Source: Bacteroidaceae bacterium
GTDB taxonomy: Bacteria; Bacteroidota; Bacteroidia; Bacteroidales; Bacteroidaceae
Assembly: GCA_017428785.1 (NCBI GenBank)
Contig: JAFRQD010000030.1
Span: 120,598 to 184,597 of the forward strand
Direction of reading: 5' to 3'
DNA: 64,000 bases
Below are positions 8,116 to 17,350 of this stretch, piece after piece; the first letter of the stretch is position 1; each line of letters starts with the position of its first letter. The notes beneath the pieces were generated by a model that worked only from the letters and a program-made list of their open reading frames with translations, made no database searches and was not told the origin of the DNA. A program made the position numbers and the translations under genes.

Positions 8116-10293
8116 CTACCAGATGTCCTCTGCCTCCTCGGGATTGTCATAGACCTCCTTGGACACATACTCGAAGTAGTCCATGTAGAACTCCCTCGCC
8201 TCCTTGTCGAGCACCGACTGGAATCTGATGTAATAATTCTGGAAGGGATACAGATAAGCGTTGACCATGATGCGTCGCGTCATGTAGTGGAACGTGCGGA
8301 TCGACGTGCTGCTGCCCAGCTGATTCGACCAGGAATTGGGAGCTTTCATGAAGCCCTTCGTTCGCATCGACTTCTCTACACGGTCGTTATACTCGTCGTC
8401 CTTGGTATCGGCCTCCCATCCGACATTCGACGGCGTAGTCACATCTCCGTCTCTCCGCTCCAGGCCACCCAAACGGAGGTCCATGGGGATACCGGCCGCC
8501 GGCATGTGCTCCACATCGGATCCGAAATAGACTTGTGCCATCGAACGTACGCGGGAACCCGTGGCCACACCAAAGCGCACCTCATACTGCCCTGCTCGCG
8601 GCACAGGCGGCAACTTCAGGGTGAAGTCGTAGCGGCCGATGATGTTGAACTCATCACCCTGCAGGTTATGATAGTTCGACATGTATCCCTGAAGATAGTA
8701 GAAGAGGGTGCCTTCGCGAATCTGCACGCTTTCAAGGTACGGGTAGTTGGTTGGTATGGCCCGCACGTTGACGGCGCCAAAATTATAGTAGGCGCGTTGT
8801 GCCCTCACGTCGTTGTTCATCAGTTCCGGCATGAGGGAAGCCGACTCGACGCGTATGCGCTGAGTGCCCATCTGGTTGCAGACATTCTCTGTGCACACGA
8901 GGAGGTTGTCGATGGGATAGATGATACCGTTGGCGATGTTGGTGTCGTCGGTACCTGCCTCTGCATAGGTCAGCACACGCACGCCTTGGTTCTCGTCGGG
9001 CCATGCGCTCTTGCCTTTAAGCGTCGGGAACTGTCCGCTCTCATGATAGTCGTTGATGTTCTCTTTGGTGGGGCCGAACTGTCCGCGTCCGTTACGCAGT
9101 TTTGGGAATCGGTTCAGGTAGATGCCGTCACTCTCGCGGCTCTCGTATGTTTTCAGCAAGCGAGGCAAGCCCATCGTCTGGTAGTAGTCCATGATGGGGA
9201 TGGTGGGGCCCTTATTATTGTTGTAGTTGTAGCCCAGCTCATTATAGTGGATGACCAGCTTGTCCCTGCCTATGCGCTGAGGCAGCAGGTGATAGGTGAC
9301 AAACTGGTTCAGCACGTTCCTCTCGCTGGTGTAGTCCTCGTCGTAGGTCGTTCCGGGTATATGGTCGAAGAGTCCCGACTCGCGGAGGAAGTTGCAGACG
9401 TCCTCGACGGTAATCTCGTCCACACCCTTGCCGAGCGTTTCCTCCCAGAAGTGGTCGGTTTCGGCGAAGAGGGTGAAGCCATAGTAGCGATGCGGGGGTA
9501 TGGTGCCTACCTGCCCTACTGAGGTATGGTTGGGCAGGTCCTTCACTTCGCCCGTCAGGTAGAGCATCTCCCACTTCTCGTCGCGGAAGGCATTGAGCGT
9601 GTCCAGCAGTCCGCAGGCGAGGACGAGCTTCGACATCACACTGTAGCCGCTTCCCGAAGTGCGTGCCCATTGGTACATGAAGTCGCCCAGGCGGTCGTTG
9701 CTCGGCGCTATCACGCCTTCCACCTGATGCACATAGCCGTTGGAGAGGACGATGTCGCGGTTTGTCTTCGACAGCATCGCCTGTCCGTTGATAGAGATGC
9801 TGTCTCGGTCATATTCCCCGATGAAAACGCGCAATTTGCGGTTGTACATGTTCGTAATCCCGAACTCATGTTCGCTTTCGGGGAAGGCTGTGACGGTAAA
9901 TGCCTCCTGGTCGCCGCTGTCGAGGATGCTGTTATAGACAATAACCTTCTTGATGCTGTCCAGGTCCGACTCGTTGGTGAAGCCTTTCCAGGAAGGCTCG
10001 GTGATGAGTCCCTTGTGGAAGAGCGTGTCCAGATAGTCTTGGATGGCGGCGTTCGTAGGCGCGAAGACCGTATAGTGTCCGCGTGCCGAAAGCAGCTGCT
10101 TCAGTGTGGTCTCAGAGACGGCGCTTACGGGCATCTCGCCGAGCAGGCGGATGTAGTCGCTATAGTACTCCTTGCCTTCCAGGTACTCGGCAATGGTCTT
10201 TTGCGTAAAGACGTACCGGTCCGACGTATCTATATGCTCTGTGCATCCTATCAAGGTAACAAAAAGGACTGCTGCCAGGAAAAGTTTTTTCAT
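8116..10293 (-). CDS. Fasciclin-domain lipoprotein, 725 aa
   Basis: The ATG at 10293 is preferred because it starts a lipoprotein signal (MKKLFLAAVLFVTLIGC); the open frame to 10368 only adds 25 unrelated residues. A fasciclin-like domain follows, visible as KQLLSARGHYTVFAPTNAAIQDYL and later SNGYVHQVEGVIAPS. A second fasciclin-like region (EDVCNFLRESGLF...YHLLPQRI) lies near residues 290-370, and the C-terminal third is predicted beta-rich. Fasciclin domains mediate adhesion. In Bacteroidota such lipoproteins are often surface-exposed and sit near SusC/SusD pairs, but no such pair is here. It has its own promoter-like sequence. Confidence 0.85.
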   Translation of the reverse strand: MKKLFLAAVLFVTLIGCTEHIDTSDRYVFTQKTIAEYLEGKEYYSDYIRLLGEMPVSAVSETTLKQLLSARGHYTVFAPTNAAIQDYLDTLFHKGLITEPSWKGFTNESDLDSIKKVIVYNSILDSGDQEAFTVTAFPESEHEFGITNMYNRKLRVFIGEYDRDSISINGQAMLSKTNRDIVLSNGYVHQVEGVIAPSNDRLGDFMYQWARTSGSGYSVMSKLVLACGLLDTLNAFRDEKWEMLYLTGEVKDLPNHTSVGQVGTIPPHRYYGFTLFAETDHFWEETLGKGVDEITVEDVCNFLRESGLFDHIPGTTYDEDYTSERNVLNQFVTYHLLPQRIGRDKLVIHYNELGYNYNNNKGPTIPIMDYYQTMGLPRLLKTYESRESDGIYLNRFPKLRNGRGQFGPTKENINDYHESGQFPTLKGKSAWPDENQGVRVLTYAEAGTDDTNIANGIIYPIDNLLVCTENVCNQMGTQRIRVESASLMPELMNNDVRAQRAYYNFGAVNVRAIPTNYPYLESVQIREGTLFYYLQGYMSNYHNLQGDEFNIIGRYDFTLKLPPVPRAGQYEVRFGVATGSRVRSMAQVYFGSDVEHMPAAGIPMDLRLGGLERRDGDVTTPSNVGWEADTKDDEYNDRVEKSMRTKGFMKAPNSWSNQLGSSTSIRTFHYMTRRIMVNAYLYPFQNYYIRFQSVLDKEAREFYMDYFEYVSKEVYDNPEEAEDIW

Positions 10294-10406
10294 TCGACGG
10301 TAATTCTTTTTCGAAACCCCGGTTAAGGGGGTTTCTCGGGTTAATAGGGCTGTTTGTTTTAGCGGCATAGTGCAGCTGCCGGTTCACGACTTTGTACACT
10401 AGGTGT

Positions 10407-10415
10407 GCAAAGTTA
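10407..10415 (-). promoter_or_regulatory. -7 box for the fasciclin lipoprotein gene
   Basis: Read on the minus strand it is TAACTTTGC, a TAnnTTTGC match, about 115 bases before the ATG. No exact -33 TTTG box is visible. Confidence 0.4.
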
Positions 10416-10526
10416 AGATTTTTTACGATATGTTGTACGATTCCACCCCGTTTATTTCGCATTTATATGTGCAATAGGCGAGAAAATGTGCTTTATCGTA
10501 TCCGAATCACCCCTTCCGGCAGCCGG

Positions 10527-10628
10527 ATTCTTGCTACGAAGGCTGCGTATGAAGCGTTGCAGGCTGCGTTTCGGCAAGCGCAAATTGCATTTCTGCATAC
10601 GCAGGTTGCGTTTCAAGGTTTCTGAAGT
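10527..10628. repeat. Family B element: 21-bp array (copy 1)
   Basis: Four units of exactly 21 bp (10542-10562, 10563-10583, 10584-10604, 10605-10625), each beginning GCTGCGT or a close variant. It is preceded by GATTCTTGCTACG, a lead-in shared in form with copies 2-4. It lies between two divergent genes. Confidence 0.85.
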
Positions 10629-10768
10629 GTGCGATGGAGAATCCTGCAGCGTCGGAATGACTTTTCCGAACGCCATAAACGGAATTCTTTCGGGGCGAAA
10701 ATCCACTTTTTGAGATGTGTAACTGCACATATTCCATGAAAGATGCGTCTTTTTATAGAAAAAAATCG

Positions 10769-10777
10769 TAAATTTGC
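10769..10777 (+). promoter_or_regulatory. -7 box immediately before the first glycosyltransferase ATG
   Basis: TAAATTTGC ends five bases before ATG 10782. If used, transcription would start at or next to the start codon, giving a leaderless or nearly leaderless message. No exact -33 box is seen. Confidence 0.3.
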
Positions 10778-10781
10778 AGGC

Positions 10782-11804
10782 ATGAAACCCTATCTTGTCG
10801 ATATTCCGGTGCTCATCCTGTTCTTCAACAGGCCGCAACAGCTGGGGCAAGTCTTCGAACAAGTGCGTAAGGCTCGTCCGTCCAGGCTGTTCCTCTATCA
10901 GGACGGCCCCCGCTCGGAAGCAGACCTGCCGGGCATCATGGCTTGCCGCGAGGTCGTGGCACAAGTGGATTGGGAATGCCGCGTCGAGACATTCTACCAA
11001 GAGAAGAACTTCGGTTGCGACCCTTCGGAATACATCTCCCAGAAATGGGCTTTCAGCCATGTTGACAAGTGTGTGGTATTGGAGGACGACGATGTGCCGG
11101 CCGTCAGCTTCTTCACCTTCTGCAAGGAGATGCTGGAACGCTATGCCGACGACGAGCGCATCACGATGATCAGCGGCTTCAACGTGGAGGAACAAACCAC
11201 GGATGCTGAGGGCGACTACTTCTTCTCCACGAACTTCAGCATCTGGGGCTGGGCTTCCTGGCGGCGCGTCGTGGACCAATGGGACGAGCACTACACTTGG
11301 CTCGACAACCCCGTCGCCGTGCGCCAGCTGGAGGAGCTGATACGCGAACGGGGCTATCGCGACGACTTCCTGCCCATGTGCCGCAAGCATCGCCAGCAGG
11401 GCAAAGCCTTCTACGAGACCATCTTCTGGTCGCACATGCTCCTGTCCGGCGGCCTCGCCATCGTGCCCGTCAAGAACATGATAAACAATCTGGGCGCAAC
11501 GGCAGACAGCACACATTTCGGCGGCTCGCTCAAGACAATGCCCCGCGGCTACCGGCGCATCTTCACCATGAAACGCTATGAGCTGCCCGATGGTCACACA
11601 CTCGTTCATCCGCCCTACACTATCGAACACGTTGTCTATCGGCATCGGGCCTACCGCATCATGGGATGGATGTGCCCGATGGTAAAAACAGGCCGTTCCA
11701 TCGAGGAATTGTGCCTTAACCTGCGCTACGGCAACTTCCGCTTCATACTCACATCCATCCGTAACCGCATCAAAAAATGGCTGGGCAAGGAGGCTTACCG
11801 ATGA
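10782..11804 (+). CDS. GT-A-fold glycosyltransferase (GNT-I/family 2-like)
   Basis: The start at 10782 (MKPYLVDIPVLILFFNRP) is preferred over 10743 because the nucleotide-sugar-binding strand begins there. 340 residues. The LILFFNRP...LFLYQDGP opening and the acidic LEDDDVPA segment (metal-binding DxD type) define a GT-A domain; NFSIWGWASWRR is typical of bacterial proteins annotated as GNT-I-like transferases. It would transfer a sugar in the cytoplasm to a lipid-linked or surface glycan; donor and acceptor are unknown. Its stop overlaps the next start as ATGA, so the transferase genes form an operon. Confidence 0.78.
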   Translation: MKPYLVDIPVLILFFNRPQQLGQVFEQVRKARPSRLFLYQDGPRSEADLPGIMACREVVAQVDWECRVETFYQEKNFGCDPSEYISQKWAFSHVDKCVVLEDDDVPAVSFFTFCKEMLERYADDERITMISGFNVEEQTTDAEGDYFFSTNFSIWGWASWRRVVDQWDEHYTWLDNPVAVRQLEELIRERGYRDDFLPMCRKHRQQGKAFYETIFWSHMLLSGGLAIVPVKNMINNLGATADSTHFGGSLKTMPRGYRRIFTMKRYELPDGHTLVHPPYTIEHVVYRHRAYRIMGWMCPMVKTGRSIEELCLNLRYGNFRFILTSIRNRIKKWLGKEAYR

Positions 11805-13000
11805 AGGTCTTGCTGATTAGTACCTGCGAACGAAGCGGCGGCGGCGCCATTGCTGCGCACCGCCTCATGGATGCCCTCAACAAGAACGGCGTTGAGGCAA
11901 GGATGATAGTGCGCGACAAGCAAAGCGACGACCCCGCCGTCGTCAAGGTAGGCAACAAGCTGCCGAAACTCATGGAACGCCTCACAGTCCTGCCCCGTTG
12001 CAGCTTCCGGCGCTCGAGGCTCTGGCAAGTGGACATCGCCAATACAGGCATCGACATAACCCGCACCGCAGCCTTCGAGGAGGCAGACGTCATACACCTC
12101 CACTGGGTCAACCAAGGCATGATTTCTCTCGATGGAATGGGCAAAATTATGAGCAGCGGCAAGCGCGTGGTCTGGACACTGCACGACGAATGGCCCTACC
12201 TGGGCGTGTGCCACTATCGGGCTGGCTGCGAAGAGAGACTCTGCCAAAACTGTCCCCTGCTCTACGGCTCCCTACCTTTTATTGTACGCGCGCACAAACA
12301 GGCGCTCTTCCATCGCTGGCACCCGACTTTCGTGGGCTGCAGCCAATGGATCACCGACGAGGCCCGGCGAGTCATGCCTCGGCTACAGGTCGTGCACATC
12401 AACAACTGCATTCCCTCCTCCCTCTTCCATCCCACAGACATGCAGCAGGCACGCAAGGCGCTCTCTTTGCCGCAAGACAAGCGACTGCTCCTCTTCTGCA
12501 GCCAGAAGGTGACAGACGAGCGCAAAGGCATCGCCTTCCTGACAGAAGCCCTGCAGCAACTTTACAGAGACGACCTGCATCTGGCCATCGTAGGCAAGAA
12601 CGCAGAGAAGATTCCCCTGCCCGACGGCATAGAAGCCACCTGCTTCGGCTCAGTCGGAGAGCAGATGATGCCAGCGCTCTACAACGCCGCCGACGTCTTC
12701 CTCACGCCAAGCCTGCAGGACAACCTGCCTAACACGATTGCCGAGGCCATGAGCTGCGGTACACCTTGCGTGGGCTTCAATGTGGGAGGCATTCCCGAGA
12801 TGATAGACCACAAGGAGAACGGCTATGTGGCTCGCTACCGCGATGCTGCCGACCTGGCAGAGGGCATCCTGTACGTCCTCGGCCACGACCTTCGGGAAGC
12901 CGCACGCCTAAAAGCCGCAGAGGCTTACGACGAAACACGCATCGCACAGCAATACATCCAGCTATACACCCAATCGGAATACCCAGAATACTCAGAATAA
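11801..13000 (+). CDS. GT-B glycosyltransferase, family 4 type
   Basis: The ATG at 11801 overlaps the preceding TGA by four bases (ATGA), which fixes the start; the in-frame ATG at 11777 adds eight residues inside the upstream gene. 399 residues. The N-terminal Rossmann domain contains CERSGGGAIAAHRL, a gap-rich Cys segment (CHYRAGCEERLCQNCPL), and the C-terminal donor-binding domain shows LFCSQKVTDERKG and PNTIAEAMSCGTPCVGFNVG, the GT4 E-x7-E-like region. The last codons (QSEYPEYSE) are encoded by a nine-base repeat that continues past the stop, so the C-terminus appears to have grown out of a simple repeat. Confidence 0.85.
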   Translation: MKVLLISTCERSGGGAIAAHRLMDALNKNGVEARMIVRDKQSDDPAVVKVGNKLPKLMERLTVLPRCSFRRSRLWQVDIANTGIDITRTAAFEEADVIHLHWVNQGMISLDGMGKIMSSGKRVVWTLHDEWPYLGVCHYRAGCEERLCQNCPLLYGSLPFIVRAHKQALFHRWHPTFVGCSQWITDEARRVMPRLQVVHINNCIPSSLFHPTDMQQARKALSLPQDKRLLLFCSQKVTDERKGIAFLTEALQQLYRDDLHLAIVGKNAEKIPLPDGIEATCFGSVGEQMMPALYNAADVFLTPSLQDNLPNTIAEAMSCGTPCVGFNVGGIPEMIDHKENGYVARYRDAADLAEGILYVLGHDLREAARLKAAEAYDETRIAQQYIQLYTQSEYPEYSE

Positions 13001-13023
13001 TCCGACTCCTCCGAACAAGAACG

Positions 13024-13803
13024 ATGAAGCCGCTCATCACCATAGCAACCGTCACCTACAACGCCGAGACAACCCTCGAGCGCACGCTCAAAAGCGTTGC
13101 CTCGCAGGACTATGACCGCATAGAGCATCTCATCATCGACGGCTGCTCAAAAGACCATACGCTCTCCCTCGTGCAGCGCTACGTCGAGGAGAACCAGGCT
13201 CGACACAACATACGCCTCGTCTGCGAACCCGACAACGGGCTCTACGATGCCATGAACAAGGCCATACTCTATGCCACAGGCGACTACATCGTCTTCCTCA
13301 ATTCGGGCGACTGCCTGCACAGCACCGACACCATCTCTGCCTTGGCCAAGCAAGCCAACTGGACAAAGGGGGAACATCGGCACCCTGCCATCCTCTATGG
13401 CGACACACACATCGTGGACAATGACGGCACCTTCCTGCGCCGCCGCCGACTCACGCCGCCGGAAGTGCTCACACAAGACAGCTTCCGCAACGGCATGCTC
13501 GTCTGCCACCAATCGTTCTATGTGCGCACCGACCTGGCCAAACAGGAACTCTACAACCTCAGCTACCGATACTCCGCCGACTTCGACTGGTGCATACGCC
13601 TCATGCGCCGCGCCACACGACGCCGCCTACGGATGGTCAACACCCACCTCGTCCTGACCGACTACCTCAACGAAGGCATGACGACACGCAACCATCAGGC
13701 ATCGCTTCGGGAGCGCTTCCGCATCATGGCACACTACTACGGCTGGCCGTCAACCATCATGCGGCACTTCTGGTTCATCGTCAGAGCAATAATAAAGAAG
13801 TAA
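13024..13803 (+). CDS. Family 2 glycosyltransferase (WcaA-like)
   Basis: 259 residues, starting [20 protein letters not shown], the standard GT2 opening. The [11 protein letters not shown] segment and YDAMNKAI...[13 protein letters not shown] place the nucleotide-binding and catalytic acidic residues. There is no C-terminal membrane anchor, so the enzyme is probably soluble and cytoplasmic. It is the third transferase in the operon, 23 bases after the GT4 gene. The three likely build part of a surface polysaccharide or protein glycan, but no polymerase or flippase is nearby, so this is not a full capsule locus. Confidence 0.88.
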   Translation: MKPLITIATVTYNAETTLERTLKSVASQDYDRIEHLIIDGCSKDHTLSLVQRYVEENQARHNIRLVCEPDNGLYDAMNKAILYATGDYIVFLNSGDCLHSTDTISALAKQANWTKGEHRHPAILYGDTHIVDNDGTFLRRRRLTPPEVLTQDSFRNGMLVCHQSFYVRTDLAKQELYNLSYRYSADFDWCIRLMRRATRRRLRMVNTHLVLTDYLNEGMTTRNHQASLRERFRIMAHYYGWPSTIMRHFWFIVRAIIKK

Positions 13804-13849
13804 GATAAGAACAACTGCCTTCCCCTCCGGGGGACCTCGAGGAGACTAT

Positions 13850-14458
13850 ATGCTACGACCCTTTTACCATAAAGATGTCATCGAAGCCGGCTGCGACGAA
13901 GCAGGACGCGGCTGTCTGGCAGGACCGGTCTATGCAGCAGCCGTCATCTTGCCGCCCGACTTCAAGAGCGACCTCCTCAACGACTCGAAACAACTCAGCG
14001 AGAAGAAACGCTATGCCCTGCGCGAGGTCATAGAACGCGAAGCACTGGCCTGGGCCGTGGGCATCGTAAGCAATGAAGAGATAGACCGCATCAACATCCT
14101 CCGCGCCAGCATCCTCGCCATGCACCGCGCCCTCGACGGGCTCAAGCTGCGGCCAGAGGAAATCATCGTCGACGGCAACCGCTTCACTCCCTACAACGGC
14201 CTGCCCTATACCACCATCGTCAAGGGCGACGGCAAGTACATGAGCATCGCCGCCGCAAGCATCCTGGCAAAGACATACAGGGACGACTGCATGTGCAGCC
14301 TTCACAAGGAATATCCCGTCTATCACTGGGACACAAACAAAGGCTACCCTGCCCCCGCTCATCGGCAGGCAATACGCGAACACGGCACAACCCCCTACCA
14401 TCGCATGACCTTCAACCTGCTCGGCTCACCTCAACTGGAATTCAACTTCGACCAATAA
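13850..14458 (+). CDS. rnhB: Ribonuclease HII
   Basis: 202 residues, normal length. It cuts RNA in RNA-DNA hybrids and at single ribonucleotides in DNA. The signature [13 protein letters not shown] carries the first two catalytic acids (Asp16, Glu17). The [10 protein letters not shown] motif, the IIVDGNRF strand and [12 protein letters not shown] are all present. It lies 46 bases after the GT2 gene with no linked function, a common arrangement at the end of an operon. Confidence 0.95.
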   Translation: MLRPFYHKDVIEAGCDEAGRGCLAGPVYAAAVILPPDFKSDLLNDSKQLSEKKRYALREVIEREALAWAVGIVSNEEIDRINILRASILAMHRALDGLKLRPEEIIVDGNRFTPYNGLPYTTIVKGDGKYMSIAAASILAKTYRDDCMCSLHKEYPVYHWDTNKGYPAPAHRQAIREHGTTPYHRMTFNLLGSPQLEFNFDQ

Positions 14459-14486
14459 CACATAGCTAGATTAAAACAAATACCGT

Positions 14487-16559
14487 ATGAAACGACAACT
14501 GTTACGATTAGCCTTTGTGCTGATGGGCATCTTGGCGGCACAAGCCCAAGAGCTCACTGTGTGTACCTACAACGTCAGGTACAAGAACTCGGGTGACACC
14601 GATGCCGGCAACGGCTGGAACACCAGGCGCACCTACCTCATCAACTTTGTCAACTTCCAGATGCCCGACTTGCTGGGCGTGCAGGAAGCAGTAAAGGCTC
14701 AAATGGACGACATGGCAAACGGGCTGAAGGGCTATGCCTACATCGGCGTAGGACGTACCGACGGCGGCACAAGCGGTGAGTACTCTGCCATCTTCTATCG
14801 CAAGGACCGCTTGGTGGTTCTCGACCACGGCGACTTCTGGCTGAGCGACACACCGTGGAAACCGTCGAAAGGCTTCCCGAGTCAAGGCGGCAGCGAGCAG
14901 TACTATCGCATCTGCACATGGGGAAAGTTCTTCGACAAAGCAACAGGCACGGTCATCTATCACTTCAACACTCACCTGGACCTTGACGAGACAAACCGCC
15001 AGCAGTCGTACTATCTCATAAAGCAGAAGATTATGGAGGTTGCCAGCACGAGTGCTCCCGTCATCATCTCGGGCGACTACAATGCCGTGCAGACAGGGGA
15101 GGCATACAAGCTCTTCTATGAGTCCGGCTTCCTCTACGACTGCTTTCTCAAAGCCAAGCAGAAGTTCATAACGAATGGCACCTGCGCGGGTTTCAATGCA
15201 TGCAACTACAACACGGTCAACGGAGAGTTCAGGCGTATCGACCACATCTTTGTGACGAAGGCTTTCACCATCGACCGATATGCCGCCCTCAACCCCTGCT
15301 ACTATTCTACCGACGGAACGGCGGACTATCCCTTGAAGGCGTATTCTGACCACAGCCCGGTGATTGTGAAGCTGACCATCAAGAACCCTGAGATGTCTGA
15401 ACTCAACACGACTCCGCCGCCTGCCGTTGACGGTGTTTACCAGATATCGAATCTTGAAGAGCTGAAGGCCTTCTCATACATTGTCAACGGCATCGAGGGA
15501 TACACCAAGAACGCTAAAGCAAAGGCTGTCCTGCTGAACGACATCGACATGACTGGGGTATCTTTCTGGAGGCCCATTGGGATGGGCGGCACTCAGTTCC
15601 AGGGCACATTCGACGGGCAGGGCCATCACATCTCCAACTTCTCGATGACAAAGATTTCGGGAGACAAGAACGGTTTGTTCGGCAACGTGAAGAACGCCAC
15701 CATACAGAACTTCAGCATCAGCGGAAAGCTTTCCTTCCTCTATGGCGGTTCGGGAGCCGGTGTCATCGGCTGGGCAGAAGGCTCCACCATCCGCAATGTC
15801 CACTCCATGCTCAACATCACAACGACAAGATCCGACATCCATCATGTCGGTGGCGTCTGCGGCAGTCTGCGTGTGGGAAGCACGGCGAGCGGCTGTTCGT
15901 TCAGTGGCACGCTGAAGGACACAGGGAACAATGACGACTGCTTCGGAGGAATAGGCGGATACTCCAACGAGAAATGTCTCTACGAGAACTGCGCCAACTA
16001 TGGCACCATACTCTTCTCGAGTCCTACCTGCTATGCAGGCGGCATCCTCGGATACATCAACAACACTGCTTTCTATGGTGTGAAGAACTGCCTCAACGTG
16101 GGGACTGTGAAGATGACCACAGACTCGCAGCCCACTTACGGCGGTGCGCTCATAGGTCGCGCAAGAGGCCTCACAGTGTCCAACAATCAGAACAACTACT
16201 GGCTTGAAGGCAGCGGCAACGGAGCATGCGCCGGAGAAAATCCCTCATCCGCCGGTGCCGTCACTGCAGAGCAGCTGAAGAGCGGCAGTATATGCTATGC
16301 CCTGAACGGCAACCAGGCTGTAATCAACTGGTTCCAGACGCTTGCCACGGACGACTATCCTGTGCTCGACTCCACTCATCTGCAGGTCTTCCTCAGCGAA
16401 GAGGGTGCGTACTTCAACGACGACCCCAACGGCATCACAGACCTCAAAGAAGCCGACGACCTCAGGAACAGCGTCATCTATAACATCGCTGGTCAGAGGC
16501 TTGCTAAGCCGATGGAGGGCATCAACATTATTAACGGAAAGAAATACATAAGAAAATGA
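14487..16559 (+). CDS. Secreted endonuclease/exonuclease/phosphatase-fold protein with beta-repeat module and C-terminal sorting-like tail
   Basis: 690 residues with signal peptide (MKRQLLRLAFVLMGILAAQA). Residues 22-300 are an EEP domain with all key residues visible: Asn29, Glu67 (GVQEA), His163 (FNTHLDLD), Asp197 and Asn199 (SGDYNA), Asp252-His253 and Asp288-His289 (SDHSP). The substrate could be a nucleic acid, phospholipid or sugar phosphate. Residues 305-635 form a repeat module rich in GGI-GY-N and NC-N-GT turns, like modules in the 18354 protein, including the closing WFQTL...YPVL. The tail IYNIAGQRLAKPMEGINI suggests surface export. The stop overlaps the ATG of the next gene (ATGA), implying coupled translation. 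Confidence 0.85.
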   Translation: MKRQLLRLAFVLMGILAAQAQELTVCTYNVRYKNSGDTDAGNGWNTRRTYLINFVNFQMPDLLGVQEAVKAQMDDMANGLKGYAYIGVGRTDGGTSGEYSAIFYRKDRLVVLDHGDFWLSDTPWKPSKGFPSQGGSEQYYRICTWGKFFDKATGTVIYHFNTHLDLDETNRQQSYYLIKQKIMEVASTSAPVIISGDYNAVQTGEAYKLFYESGFLYDCFLKAKQKFITNGTCAGFNACNYNTVNGEFRRIDHIFVTKAFTIDRYAALNPCYYSTDGTADYPLKAYSDHSPVIVKLTIKNPEMSELNTTPPPAVDGVYQISNLEELKAFSYIVNGIEGYTKNAKAKAVLLNDIDMTGVSFWRPIGMGGTQFQGTFDGQGHHISNFSMTKISGDKNGLFGNVKNATIQNFSISGKLSFLYGGSGAGVIGWAEGSTIRNVHSMLNITTTRSDIHHVGGVCGSLRVGSTASGCSFSGTLKDTGNNDDCFGGIGGYSNEKCLYENCANYGTILFSSPTCYAGGILGYINNTAFYGVKNCLNVGTVKMTTDSQPTYGGALIGRARGLTVSNNQNNYWLEGSGNGACAGENPSSAGAVTAEQLKSGSICYALNGNQAVINWFQTLATDDYPVLDSTHLQVFLSEEGAYFNDDPNGITDLKEADDLRNSVIYNIAGQRLAKPMEGINIINGKKYIRK

Positions 16560-17332
16560 AAAGGACTTTATCATACATCATCATATCGATGATAGCGTTC
16601 TGCGCTGCGGCTCAGGACCTCTACATCGGCAGCTTCTATGTCACCTCAACCAACGACGAAAGCAGCTTTGGTGACGGCAATGACAAGTGGACGTCGCGCC
16701 GCACCCACATCTATAACATGTTCAAGTTCGAGCTGCCCGATGTGCTGGGACTGCAAGGCCTGACTTCAGCACAGCTTTCCCAGATGAGAATCAACATGGG
16801 GTATAATGGCGCCGGCGACATCCTCTACAACAAGTCCCTCGAGCTCGACACATGCGGGACTGTCACCGATATGCCGGAAGGCAACACCTGCTCCTGGGCA
16901 AGACTGAAGAAGGACGGGACTGCCTTCTACGTCTTCAACTTCTGCTTCACCCCCGACAGCGCCCTGGTTTCGACGATGCGACTGCGCACCGCCGCAGGCG
17001 AAATCAACACAGAGAACCTGCCGAGCTTTGCCGTGGGATACCTCGGTGCGAAACAGACCACGACGGCTTACAGCAGGCTGACGGCGAAATTCATCGACTG
17101 CTACACTAAGGCTACGATAAAGAGTGCAGAGTTCGGCACCATCAACAACTTCGACCTCGAGAACAACCACGGGACAGACCGCTACGACTTCGTGATGGCC
17201 TCCGCGGGCATCAGCGTCAAAGCATACGGGCAGCTGCAGTACGGCTACTTTACCCTGGAGGCCGACAACAGCCACAAGCGCCGCCAGCTCTCCACCCACT
17301 TCCCCGTCATGGCGAAAGTGACGCTCCCTTAG
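16556..17332 (+). CDS. Secreted EEP-fold pseudoenzyme coupled to the upstream EEP protein
   Basis: 258 residues with a signal peptide (MKRTLSYIIISMIAFCAAAQ). It aligns along its full length with the EEP domain just upstream (LPDVLGLQGL vs MPDLLGVQEA; LSTHFPVMAKVTL vs YSDHSPVIVKLTI). The catalytic positions have changed: Asn29 to Tyr, Glu67 to Gly, His163 to Cys, Asp197 to Tyr, Asn199 to Gly, His253 to Phe and Asp288 to Thr. Only the Asp252 and final His equivalents remain. It should be inactive as a phosphoesterase. Its frame is intact and its start overlaps the upstream stop, so it is probably a maintained partner or binding protein, not a decaying pseudogene. It lacks the repeat module and sorting tail. 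Confidence 0.8.
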   Translation: MKRTLSYIIISMIAFCAAAQDLYIGSFYVTSTNDESSFGDGNDKWTSRRTHIYNMFKFELPDVLGLQGLTSAQLSQMRINMGYNGAGDILYNKSLELDTCGTVTDMPEGNTCSWARLKKDGTAFYVFNFCFTPDSALVSTMRLRTAAGEINTENLPSFAVGYLGAKQTTTAYSRLTAKFIDCYTKATIKSAEFGTINNFDLENNHGTDRYDFVMASAGISVKAYGQLQYGYFTLEADNSHKRRQLSTHFPVMAKVTLP

Positions 17333-17350
17333 GGCAGGCAGAACACATCA

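Larger units (their letters stand above)
10294..10781. other. Divergent 488-bp intergenic region
   Basis: It separates the leftward fasciclin gene from the rightward glycosyltransferase genes. It contains a minus-strand -7 box, one family B 21-bp array and a plus-strand TAAATTTGC just before the next gene. No coding sequence is supported; the ORFs across it arise from the 21-bp repeat. Confidence 0.6.

Noticed and set aside
10527-10628. Family B arrays as CRISPR or as coding repeats
   Set aside because: Regular 21-bp units without spacers; the reading frame is not conserved between copies.
10452-11645. 397-residue minus-strand ORF
   Set aside because: Antisense to the first glycosyltransferase and running through a family B repeat; no family features.
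16556-17332. Second EEP homologue as a pseudogene
   Set aside because: The frame is complete, with signal peptide and overlapping start; loss of catalytic residues is better explained as a pseudoenzyme.
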